64,000 nt of DNA, taken from Rhabditoides inermis (lineage: Eukaryota; Nematoda; Chromadorea; Rhabditida; Rhabditidae). Position numbers and translations under genes: made by a program. Shown here one piece after another: positions 1 to 9,703 of the stretch. The DNA lies in NCBI GenBank assembly GCA_963966185.1, contig CAWZYM010000109.1:350001-414000 (forward strand), given 5' to 3'. Numbering within the stretch: position 1 is the first letter of the stretch; every line of letters begins with the position of its first letter. The notes under the pieces were generated by a model. It saw only the letters and a program-made list of their open reading frames with translations. It had not been told where the DNA came from and did not search any database.

Positions 1-405
1 ACCAGTTTCTATAATCTATTATACGTAATCTTTCTTCTGTTCAATTTTTAGAGAAATCTAAGATCATGAATTTTGGGTGCATTTTGGGTACATTCGCTTA
101 TTTGGGCATGAAGATGAGGTCACAGGCCGCTGGTATCGCGGCTATCGACTTTTTCTAGGTCGATTCACCTACTCTCCAAATTTGGTTCTAATTGAAGTAT
201 TTTGAAATTTTTCTCCATAGTTAAGAGATTAGGTGATAACTATGATTAGGAGATCGCTATTGACGAGATATTTGGAATTTTGCGTACTGGGGTTTTGAAG
301 AAACTTTTTAGAAGAAGTGAAGTGATAATACTGATTTTGAAGAAAGATAACCTTCCGGAAAGAAGGACAGACAGACACCATAGTAAATATTAGTATGCAA
401 GGGGG
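1..405. other. Unassigned leading sequence
   Basis: I see no coding exon, tRNA or repeat in this stretch. It is moderately AT-rich and carries short open frames only. Confidence 0.5.
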
Positions 406-754
406 ATGTGTGAGAGAGAAAGGGGGGGTTCTCTCACACGAGGGGGGAACTCAGACAATCCTCTGTCTGAGAATGGGAGGAGGGGAGACGAACCCGAGTA
501 CGGGCGAGAAAGTGAGACGGGGAAGAGGCACCAATGGGAAACACAAACACGTGAATATGGGAGAGAGGGGACTCACGGCTAGGGGGCACGACTGGCCTCC
601 TGGGGGATCTCCTTGGGGGCGGACTCCTTGATGACGGGGTACTTGGGACGGCTCTTCTTGGGCTGGATGATGGCGGGTCTCACGGACGGACCCAAGTTCT
701 GAAGCGAGACGAGTAGACGATGAACACAGGGGCGATACGGGAGCGGCAACGACG
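406..754. repeat. Tandem duplication, copy 1 (349 bp)
   Basis: This block is repeated 628 bp downstream at 1034-1382 with only a few substitutions. On the minus strand it contains an acceptor-like TTCAG followed by a 39-40 codon open exon that starts with residues NLGPSV and ends in a stop codon after ASRAP. The exon reading is preserved in both copies: two amino acid differences (G/R and L/P) and no stop or frameshift. A terminal exon of a Pro/Lys-rich protein is possible, but I do not recognise a family and no upstream exon can be assigned. Confidence 0.75.
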
Positions 755-840
755 GGGGGGGGGGTGGCTAGCGCAGTGGATGTGTGCGCAGCTATCAAGC
801 GGAAGGTCCCGGGTTCAATCCTCTCGGCGGCCAATGATGT
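755..840 (+). repeat. tRNA-like sequence (degenerate, pol III box motifs)
   Basis: After a G-run there is an A-box-like TGGCTAGCGCAGTGG and, about 40 nt later, a B-box-like GGTTCAATCC. The acceptor arms do not pair convincingly, so this is probably a tRNA-derived repeat (SINE-like) and not a functional tRNA. It lies between the two copies of the 349-bp duplication. Confidence 0.4.
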
Positions 841-1033
841 ACCGCTAGTCACGGTGGAGTGACGACCACCCTCACAACTTTCGTGAGCCTCTAGTCAGAA
901 GTCTGTGACTGCAGTTGTCCGCACAGTTAATCGCAAGGCAAGCAATCGACTATTGGAACAATGACGTACCAGAAACAGAAACAATCGATGAACCCAAATG
1001 AATGCTACTATCGAATAATTGAGGAAGAGGGGT

Positions 1034-1382
1034 ATGTGTGAGAGAGAAAGGGGGGGTTCTCTCACACGAGGGGGGAACTCAGACAATCCTCTGTCTGAGA
1101 ATGGGAGGAGGGGAGACGAACCCGAGTACGGGCGAGAAAGTGAGACGGGGAAGAGGCACCAATGGGAAACACAAACACGTGAATATGGGAGAGAGGGGAC
1201 TCACGGCTAGGGGGCACGACTGGCCTCCTGGGGGATCTCCTTGGGGGCGGACTCCTTGATGACGAGGTACTTGGGACGGCTCTTCTTGGGCTGGATGATG
1301 GCGGGTCCCACGGACGGACCCAAGTTCTGAAGCGAGACGAGTAGACGATGAACACAGGGGCGATACGGGAGCGGCAACGACG
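1034..1382. repeat. Tandem duplication, copy 2 (349 bp)
   Basis: This is the second copy of the 406-754 block. The minus-strand exon-like ORF runs from about 1327 down to the stop near 1210. The similarity ends abruptly at 1382. The next ~500 bases (1383-1900) contain no recognised gene. Confidence 0.75.
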
Positions 1383-2099
1383 CGGGGAACGACACGGGAC
1401 GCAAATGCGCGAAGAAGAGAGAAGAGGTAAGAGGTTAGATTTATATGGATTCAAAAAGGGTGCGGGTAAGCGGAAAGAGACGACAATGGATTAATTGATT
1501 GCGAAACGGATTGCGGATTGCGAAACGGATTGCGAAACGTAATAGTGTGGCAAGAGATACGTGCGAGAAACGTTCAATTAAACGTATCGCTTTCGATAAA
1601 GACGGGAAAATGGTCGGTAAATAATAAATAATAAAGGGAGTGATAGGGCGACTGGGGAATAAGGGATTTTAGGTAAACGTTTCGAAATAAACGTATTTGC
1701 GAAACGTTTGTGTGGGCGGAGCTAATACTCAGTCAACGCCGGTTACTGCGCAGTAGCGGAGACAATACGCGGTGAATGGCGGGGAGAACGGTTGGGGCGA
1801 TGGGAACCGCGAGTATACGTTTTCGCATGGGCGTTTTAACGGTGGTCAAGCGACGAGCGTCGACAGTGACGTCATCTGATCCAAATTCATTGCATTCATC
1901 GATGGACCCCTTGTAAGCAGCTAGCGACTTGTACTCGAGAGCCTTAGGTCAGTCCCCTTATTGGCTAGGTCGACGGTTGTATAACTTGAATCTGCTGATA
2001 AACAAACTTTTTTTAAAGACAGGTCTGGACTCTTCTCCACGTCCATATCCTCCGCCTCCGCTCCCTCCGTCCTCTCGTCCATCTGATCTGCCCCCCTCT

Positions 2100-2531
2100 C
2101 TAACCACGAGAAGCCATCTTGTCGTACAGCTCGCCATACGCCCTCCGAACAGATTCCAGCTGCAAGCATTCACATCATACCAGGAAAAGCGAGTCAATAA
2201 TCCCACTTGCTGAGTGTTCGTCGACAGTCCCATCCTGTGTCCCCACTGGATGACGATGAGACTGATGAATCCGAAGTCCCAGAAGGACGAGATGGCCTTG
2301 CTGCGACGCTCTGGAAAGAACGCTGTTTCTAGCTACAGTACTTTCCCCCCGTCTAGAATGTTCACACTCACCTCGTAGCAGGCGGAGGAGAGAGATGGGC
2401 AGAACTGCGGTGCCCTTGTTGAGTCTCTCCATGAGACATCCGGCGAGCACGAAGGACGAGCAGCGGGAATCCTGCAAGGGCAAATGCTCACGCAACGTAT
2501 GGCCAGCATCAGATGAGGAAGAGAGGCAGAG

Positions 2532-2573
<42 letters not shown>

Positions 2574-3632
2574 CAGCACTCACTCCTTTTGAGGAGAGGA
2601 CGGCGGTCGCCGTTCCCGCCTCTGCCAGCGCCTGTACTGCATCTATGACGTCTCTTGCGGGCGCGCTTCCCTCAGCCCTGCAACAAGCGTGCACTAGATA
2701 GAAGAAAGCGGACGGCTACTCCACGCACCAGCTGTCGACGTTGCGGACGACGATGGTCTGCGCATCTTCCCCGTCGCGCACGCGGAGCGTGAACCTTTGT
2801 CCACAGGCAGTTCCCTCTGCCTTCTCGCAGTGAATGGATATTTCTGAAGCAGCAGGTTCTACCATCCAGGTCATTTTGCCCGTCCCCAGCTCCTACCTCC
2901 GACATGCATGGTCTGTCCAGTCTTCGGCGCGAACTTGTAGTCGATGTCGGCTTTCCCTCCTTGTACACCGAACCGCCAACGATAACGAGATGGACCTGAA
3001 GGAAACGATCAGATACTAAGCATTCCATATCGTATGCGGGGAACGCACCCGTGTGATCGATATGGTCCGCCAGAAGGATGCAGACTCGTCCTGGTTGGGA
3101 GTGGTGCCGAAGAGTACAGTGCGCCCGTTCATCTCCATGGTAGAGAGAGGCAGCGGGTCAGTCTTCGGTACGGGCGCTGTTTTGTACAGACGCCTCATAC
3201 CACGCATCGAGTCCCATCCCTTTTCGACATTAACGAAGAACTGCAAGGAGGCATACGGTAAAAGGGCATACGGTAAAATGGCATACGGTAGGTCTGTACA
3301 GTACATACGTGTGCAAGAATACGGTAAAAAGGGCTACGGTGAAATGATACATACAGTAAGCAAATATGAGTTTACAGTAGATATTCATATAACTAATAGT
3401 ACGGTAAGAAGGATAGCTACGTAGTTATCGGACAGATTTACCATCTACCATGCGCAAACGCAAGACAAAGGGTTACGGTAGCACTCACGTCGTTGAAGGT
3501 TCTGAACGCGGCAGTGGAGAAAGAGTTGAGCATCGCGTACTTGGAGATGAACTTGAGGTAGATGGCACTGGTTGTCGATCGGCGGCGAGGTAGCCTCGTT
3601 GAAGATGGCTGCGGTTCCACATTCACGACGAA
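2100..3632 (-). CDS. Protein tyrosine phosphatase-like protein, probable pseudophosphatase (5' end incomplete)
   Basis: Exons, read on the minus strand: 3632-3489, 3240-3049, 2995-2897, 2843-2729, 2677-2584, 2471-2372, 2310-2207, 2159-2100. The C-terminal half follows the PTP plan: an FWRT segment before a VIVGG strand, an SWAEGSAP segment where the WPD loop belongs, then AVLSSKGDSRCSSF where the HCxxGxxRSG P-loop belongs, and a final LLRxxRRSKA helix as in the QR/Q-loop region. The nucleophilic Cys is Ser, the His before it is Leu, and the WPD Asp is Glu, so phosphatase activity is not expected. The P-loop is split by an intron between SSKG and DSRC. Exon 2995-2897 is one base short of what the frames on either side require, with the switch near 2960 in a G/A-run. 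This could be a real frameshift or a sequence error. The N-terminal exon (3632-3489) is the least certain. Nematodes have many catalytically dead PTPs, which fits. Confidence 0.62.
3230..3415. repeat. Tandem GCATACGGTA repeats behind a splice acceptor
   Basis: The 10-mer GCATACGGTA and degenerate forms (TACGGTA, TACAGTA) recur several times. On the minus strand they lie immediately upstream of the acceptor of the 3240-3049 exon of the PTP-like gene. Confidence 0.7.
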
Positions 3633-3690
3633 CTGCAAGAAGGCATACGGTAGAAGGGCATACGGTAGTGAAATGGCATACGGTAGTTCA
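3625..3690. repeat. Second GCATACGGTA cluster with copied exon edge
   Basis: Three more GCATACGGTA units lie directly upstream (minus sense) of another acceptor. The exon edge behind it (minus TTCGTCGTGAATGT) resembles the edge at 3240 (TTCTTCGTTAATGT). Acceptor, repeat and first exon codons therefore appear to have been duplicated together. Confidence 0.65.
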
Positions 3691-3711
3691 CGGCGGATTC
3701 TTCGCGGAACA

Positions 3712-3921
3712 TTCAATAGAGAAAAGTTCTCAAGGGACGCGACGCGACCGCCACGCCGCGCAGGCAGACACGTGAATCAGGCAATTCGGCGAATGGGCGG
3801 CACATAAGGCTGACGTGTCCCTTTATTTACATACCCGCCTGCAGGCCAGCGCGCGACAGAGGCGCGAGTGCCCCGCCCCTGAGAAAGGTTGTTCCGCAAA
3901 ATGGGGATTTCGGGCAGCCGT
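3712..3921 (-). repeat. Dispersed GC-rich repeat, copy 1
   Basis: This block is related in reverse complement to 17492-17735. Shared landmarks include AATGGGGATTTCGGGCAGCC, GGCTGACGTGTCCCTT and GACACGTGAATCAGGC. The gene-free stretch around it (3633-5690) otherwise holds purine-rich simple sequence and no exon I can support. Confidence 0.65.
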
Positions 3922-4029
3922 GTAGTTATATACAGTACGTGTGAAAGATAAAAAAGATCAAATCAAAATGTTTATTCGGAATCGCAAAACATGATTATGA
4001 CACGTACTAAACTGAATCATTTCAAATTT

Positions 4030-4125
4030 GGCAAAACGTTTTGCACCGACGGGGACCGTACCTTGGTCATAACTAATTCCGAGTTAGCTCACTAGCCACT
4101 AGACCGCCGAACCGTTGTTTTGAAT
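4030..4125 (-). repeat. tRNA-like sequence (degenerate)
   Basis: On the minus strand an A-box-like GGTCTAGTGGCTAG follows GTTCGGC, but no good B box is found at the right spacing. It resembles the other tRNA-derived fragments in this window. Confidence 0.3.
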
Positions 4126-4199
4126 GTCCGCATTTCGGGATGTCATGCGCAATGATCTATCGCGCATGGAAATACATGAAATACACACCTATCGCACAT

Positions 4200-4375
4200 G
4201 GAAATACAAAAAAGAGAGAGAAAGAGGGAGGGAGGGAGGGAGGGAGGGAGAGAGAGTGAGTGAGAGAGAGGGAGAGAGATAGAGAAAGGGAGAGAGAGGG
4301 AGAGAGAGATATGGAGAGAGAGGGACGAGAGAGAGGGAGAGAGAGAGAGGGAGAGAGAGAGAGGGAGAGAGAGGC
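4200..4375. repeat. Imperfect (GA)n / GGGA microsatellite
   Basis: About 170 bases of purine-only sequence in GA, GGA and GGGA units. Simple sequence; the open frames across it are artefacts. Confidence 0.9.
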
Positions 4376-5224
4376 GGTGGCTCGGCCGATGTGGACTCGG
4401 CAGGCGGCGTTCGACGGCGGCGGCCCCGATGTAGACTCCTGAGTTATCCTTTTCTGATGCTGACACGGGCAGCTTGCGCGGCGGATTCTTATGAAAACAT
4501 GACCACCATTTGACGCGCCATTGAACTTCATAGCTTGACAGCAATGGAACATGTGATAGCAAAAAAAAAACGGGCAGAAACTTTTGCCACATAGAAATGA
4601 CCATCGATGCGATGCCGCTAACTTTTCAAACTCACTATCCATTCGCCCACGCGGCTGTTGTTGACAGGTCATTTCCATGGGTAGTCTATTCGGTAGGTGT
4701 TCAAAACTATTTCAAACTATTATTCCGTAAAAGTTATTTTCATATTCAAAATCAGCATGAAAAACTGTGTATATGGCCATGTTTTCATAAAAGTCCGCCA
4801 AGACGGGTGCACAAGCTGCCCGTGTGAGAAGTCCACCGCTGCTCACCACCGCTCCTGGATAAGTGTCCTTACAAGACTTGTTAGACTGGCGGATCGGCTG
4901 CTTTTATAGTGGATAAGGGACGGTTCCTTCGACAGTTATCTCTTCCACCCTCCGGACTAGTCGATTTATCTGTATCTCTCCTCCGAAAGAAAGGGAAGAT
5001 GTTTCCATTCAACTTTTGTGTTCATTTCAACGTTTGTGTGAAAATCTACCAAAAAAAGTGTTTCAAAAACTTCAAGGTCGAAAAAAATATTTTGCTTATG
5101 ATTATGAATATGTTAACGTTTTCACACATACAGCGTGTGATATTTACTATACTCGCAACTCGTCACAGAAAGTATAGAAACACGTGAAAAGTGGTTACAA
5201 ATTACAAATAGAATAGTATACGTG

Positions 5225-5229
<5 letters not shown>

Positions 5230-5273
<44 letters not shown>

Positions 5274-5290
5274 TCTCTCTTGCTCTTTCT
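5230..5290. repeat. (CT)n microsatellite
   Basis: About 60 bases of CT dinucleotides. It lies about 400 bases upstream of the chemoreceptor start codon. Confidence 0.9.
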
Positions 5291-5694
5291 TTTCTCTCTG
5301 AATACCCACTAATCATCGTTGTATACAATCAACCGCTTCGCAAGTACAAAGTCTACTCTCATTATTTCTCTGCAAAATTTGCACAACAAGATATCATTTA
5401 CATTTTGTTCGTGTCAACTTTAAACGACTAATCATATGCAGTTCTTTGTGCATACTTACATACCTATTACTCGATTACTTATTTTACTTCAGTTACTTGT
5501 TATCTGTGTTTGTCAGTTGCGTGAATAGTTACAGTCAAACTGATAACAAAACGTTTGAAAAAGGGTGTCTGTTATTTCTATTTCATCATGCGCAAGGTTC
5601 TTTGGTCGTTTAATGAGTGTTTTCAACGTCGATTATTGCTGTGTAGCGCAGATTAGTACTGTAAATTCAATACAACTTTAGCATAACATTTTCG

Positions 5695-7771
5695 ATGTTC
5701 TCCTGGCAGACCGATATCACTATTGTCATGGCAATCATTTCAATCCCACTCTACATTCGAATGATATTTTCGATCTTCAAAAATAGACAACAATCAGCGT
5801 ATCGTGGAGTGTTCTACACTATTTGGCTATCACAGGTTCGAGCAAAATCAAACATAATCTACATCAATAATTTTAGGCTTTCGTGGATATAATCGGATTT
5901 CTAATCTATTTTGTTTGTTTTAACATGAGGAGTCTAGAGGGTCTGAGATGGTTTTATTGGTCCACAAATGAGACATATCATGTGGTATGGGGCTACGCTC
6001 AGACGTTCATATCACTCTACGCGAGGTGTATAGGTGAGTATTAATTGAACCTATAGACTTATATATAGTGTTATGATTTGGACTTTTTAATAGTATGACC
6101 ATTGACCAAGCAAGGTCCATTGTCCAACTTATCACAACGCATTCGAAAGAGAAAAATTGCTGCGTTTGTATGTGAGAAACAACCCGATGAGCAAAAAAAG
6201 TTTTCAAAGCAGTTCGAAAGTACAATAAAACAAGTATATATATATATATATATATTGCATTTGTTGTCGTCTACGTTTCCTGCTTCTCAATAATTTTCCC
6301 AATGCAAAGTCATGCGATTGTGTGATTGTGAGCGTATGGGAAATGGGCGATATGGTAATGAACGGCGGAAAAGTATGAAGGTGTGAATGAAACAATGAAA
6401 CACTTTCGCACAGTTGTGATAAAAACAGAGCATAGTTCCATAGATGGTGAACATGCATACTTATGGTATATGCAACAACTGTGTTTTGTATTATAGGCAT
6501 CCTTCTCATCTCCTTTCAGCGCTGTCTCACTATCTCTTTTCCCTACGGAAACATCGTAACCAAGGTGTGTTCTTATACCACTGAATAAAGCATATTCGTA
6601 CATTTAGATGTGGCAGAACACCCCCGGGTTTGTATTTGTCCTCATTCAATGGATCTCTCCCTTTATTCTCTCACTCCCTCTTCTATGCAGCCAGATCACA
6701 TACGATAATATTGACAAATTGAATGTCGTCGTATCGCCAAATTATGCACTTCAGGTACTAAAATATTTGGAAAATATATATAATACATAGTAAATACAAA
6801 ATATATAGATAAGCTGTAACTCGAATAGATAAATGAAACAAGTTCAGGCGCAGTACATCACTTCTCTCACGGTCACTATCTCGTCCATCTTTCTCTGCGG
6901 CTTGTGCTACGGTCTCATTGTATCGACATTCCGCTCCAGCAAAGCAAATCCTAGGTAGGCTTTGCAATTACGGGGAAAATATTTGAAAAACAGACAGACG
7001 ATGAGATGAGTACAGTGTGCGGAATGTAGCTTCCTATTGACGGCTAAATATTTGAATTTTTGCGTAAAAGACTGTGGCGAGAGGAGAGGGTGCAGACGGC
7101 GAGCGCGCGTGTCTCTCCATTCCCCATTGTCTCTCGCAATAAAGTAGTCCGCGCGGCCACTGTAATGAAGTGTGTAACAAAACGACCCGTGAAATTATGT
7201 GGTATGTGGAACAAACATACTTGGAATGTCAAAAACAAATTGTAGACAATTGTAGATCCTGTAACTGCACAACTGGAGTGTCTTGCTTTCAGCCGCGTGC
7301 GCACTCGCCACCTCAAAATGGCCATCGAACTGGCCGGACTGCTCATAGCTCTACTCATCATCACCATACACTACATACTGCAGAACATATACGCATACAC
7401 ACAGGTAGATCCGAACTCGATTTCTATAACTAACCAACACTCGATTTCTGTATCTAACCAATATCCGTACTCGATTTCTGTATCTAACCAATACTCGATT
7501 TCTGTATCTAACCAATACTTTAGCAAAAGGACATGATCGTGTTGCTGCGCGCGTATTTCCCTATTTGGAGCGCGCTGCTGACGTTTGTATCACCGTGGAT
7601 GGCTTTGTTTATGAACAGTGAGGTGAGTTAGGTGAAAAACGTAATCCTGACATGTAACGAACCGTTACGTTTCAGTTGCGTCGCGTTATATCGTTCAAGT
7701 TCGATGGGGCCAAATCGGATATCCACCACGTTCGCTCAACAACTATACATACACTGACGTTACATTCATAA
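5695..7771 (+). CDS. Seven-transmembrane chemoreceptor, Srg/Srv superfamily
   Basis: Eight exons: 5695-5835, 5877-6033, 6497-6564, 6608-6754, 6848-6954, 7293-7404, 7524-7622, 7676-7771. All phases agree and give 308 aa. It starts MFSWQTDITIVMAI (TM1), followed by a YIRMIFSIFKNR cytosolic loop. TM2 opens with FVDIIGF. TM3 ends with ARCIGILLISFQRCLTISFP, the Arg-Cys/Pro pattern typical of nematode Srg-superfamily receptors. TM4 to TM7 follow, the last being FPIWSALLTFVSPWMALFMN. Receptors of this family are G-protein-coupled chemosensory proteins of the neuronal or ciliary membrane in nematodes; the ligand is unknown. Codon use is more AT-ending than in the neighbouring housekeeping genes. The Srv subfamily is my best guess; Srg or Sru is also possible. 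The 3' end converges on PLA2G6 about 300 bases away. Confidence 0.87.
7410..7522 (+). repeat. Tandem ~23-bp repeat in chemoreceptor intron 6
   Basis: Four or five units of about 23 bases containing CTCGATTTCTGTATCTAACC occupy almost the whole intron. The last unit runs into the acceptor of the exon at 7524. Confidence 0.8.
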
Positions 7772-7846
7772 AAAGTTAAACATTTGAAAATTGATTTGCT
7801 TTATGATTGGCTATAAGTAGAACATTATGTTTTTAATCATAAATCA

Positions 7847-7852
7847 TTTATT
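7847..7852 (-). terminator. Polyadenylation signal AATAAA for the PLA2G6-like gene
   Basis: A canonical AATAAA on the minus strand lies ~230 bases past the stop codon at 8079 and only ~75 bases from the end of the convergent chemoreceptor CDS. Confidence 0.45.
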
Positions 7853-8078
7853 CGTCAACTCACAGTACAATCAAATCTCCATCTCTAATTATGCAGTGAC
7901 TAGTTGCCGCACTATCACAGAAGCAAAAAGAGTAAGTAACACACACAAAACTGTAAGAGTAAAGTTCGAGGTTCATAATAAATGTCTATTCTGATTGCTT
8001 ACTGATTTCTCCGTACATATACAAACGGGATACAACGTATGAGGGTACAAAAACTGCATTGTCTCTTCCTCCTCCTCT

Positions 8079-9671
8079 CTATTGCAGTGCCTTAGCCAGC
8101 AAATCCACATGCTGACGGTGAGAATGCATATACACCTGAAATCAATTCATTACACTCCGCAAGCTCCGCCCAAACAAGCCCCGCCCACTCTCCACCAATT
8201 CATCAACTCACAAGTATCACTGACCTTCTAACCTGTCTACCATCGCCTCTTATCCTCTCTTCCTCCCCCCTCTCCCTCTTTCACTCCCACCTTGGTGTCC
8301 CAGAGCAGTTCGATGAGCGTCTCCTCCTTTGTGTCATCCAGAGCGACGTCCTTGGCCATCTTGGGCGAGAATCGGAAAAACGGGGCGTGGAGGGATTGCG
8401 CCCAGCCGCGCGCGCGAGACACTGCAGCGCCGTCCGAGGCACACACCTGTACAGGGGAGGGGAGTACGTAACGGTAGTCAGTATAGTAGAACGGTAGTGC
8501 GTATGATAGTACGGTAGTGCGTATGGTTACAACTTTCTATCAATATGTTTCAATCAGTATTGATACATGTCCGTTCAGTTCAGCAGACAATCTGTGACCA
8601 ACTTCGTCTCCATTTCCACAGTTTTTAACCACATGATGAACTAATTACTTTTTCGGATGAATGATGATGTGCCCACTACATAATAACAACAATTCTATTC
8701 AGGAAGTCAGGAAGCTACAAGATTAGAGGAAGAGATAAGACTCCCCGAGAGATAAGAGGCTATCTTTACCTGTTCGATCAACGCAGTGCCGAGGTGCTGG
8801 ATGGCGGCGATCGAGCCGAGCACCTGGCCAATGTCCGTCATCGACGGCATCTGCAAAGATATCTCTTCCCCCCTCTCCCTACCCTTCTCTCTCCTCTCTC
8901 CCTCCCTCCCTCTCTCCCCCCCCCCCACCTGCAGGTTCACCCTCTCCGTCTTCTGTGGTGGCGAGCGGCCAGTGCCGATCGACAGCACTGCCCCGAGCCG
9001 GAGCGGCGGCTCGCCCTGCAATCACATGATTCACATCAATGTTCAATGGATGTATCCTTTCCTACATTTCCTACATCTCTCACATTTCTTTCTTCCCCGC
9101 GCTGTGCGGTCGGTAGGACTACCATTTATCTAACTAATGACAATAAGTAAATGACCTGCGCTACTTACGCGATGTTCACATCTATTCGGAGACAGAAAAA
9201 AAATCCACACGTTGTTTGTTTCAGACCGGCCACAATAATATGAACGCCACTAATCTGACCATACGCATCTTTTGCATTCTTCTACCGTACCTTTAGCAAA
9301 AAGCATCCTCGGCTGCGGTGGTTCCCGACTAGCCCCGTTACGCACCCCCTAACCTCTCTGGCCCTAATCAAAACTCTGTCATTCCTTGATTCATTGTCTA
9401 TTGCATACAGTGCCACACGTCCTCCTCTTTCTATTGTGACATCCATTGTGTTGTGCGTATTCCTGATTCGCTCCACTGACCCTGGCCTCCCTGGCCATCT
9501 GTATGAGCTGTATCTGCTGGAGCGCGTCGCAGCACGGGTTGTTCGCCACCATCCCGCCGTCCATCCACCTCCCGTCCACCGCCGAGAAGTACGTCGGCGC
9601 CGCGCTGAAAACGAGACCTTTTCAACAGTTCCACTAGCTCGTGAAACGTATTCCAACTGAACGTATATCAT

Positions 9672-9703
<32 letters not shown>

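Noticed and set aside
755..840. Functional tRNA gene
   Set aside because: A- and B-box-like strings are present but acceptor and anticodon stems do not pair; the same holds for the other tRNA-like units.
4143..4678. Long minus-strand ORFs rich in Ser/Leu
   Set aside because: They are produced by the (GA)n/(CT)n tract; no splice structure or family. The same applies to the Ser/Leu or Arg/Glu ORFs at 21.3, 27.3, 45.5, 49.8, 50.3 and 53.1 kb.
7863..7930. Extra chemoreceptor exon (YNQISISNYAV)
   Set aside because: The receptor already has seven helices and a stop codon at 7771; this short fragment may be a relic but has no partners.
8087..8120. Plus-strand exon (TTGCAG ... GTGAGA)
   Set aside because: It is the reverse of the true last PLA2G6 exon (8135-8079), whose VYMHSHRQHVDLLAKALQ reading matches the family C-terminus and joins in phase.
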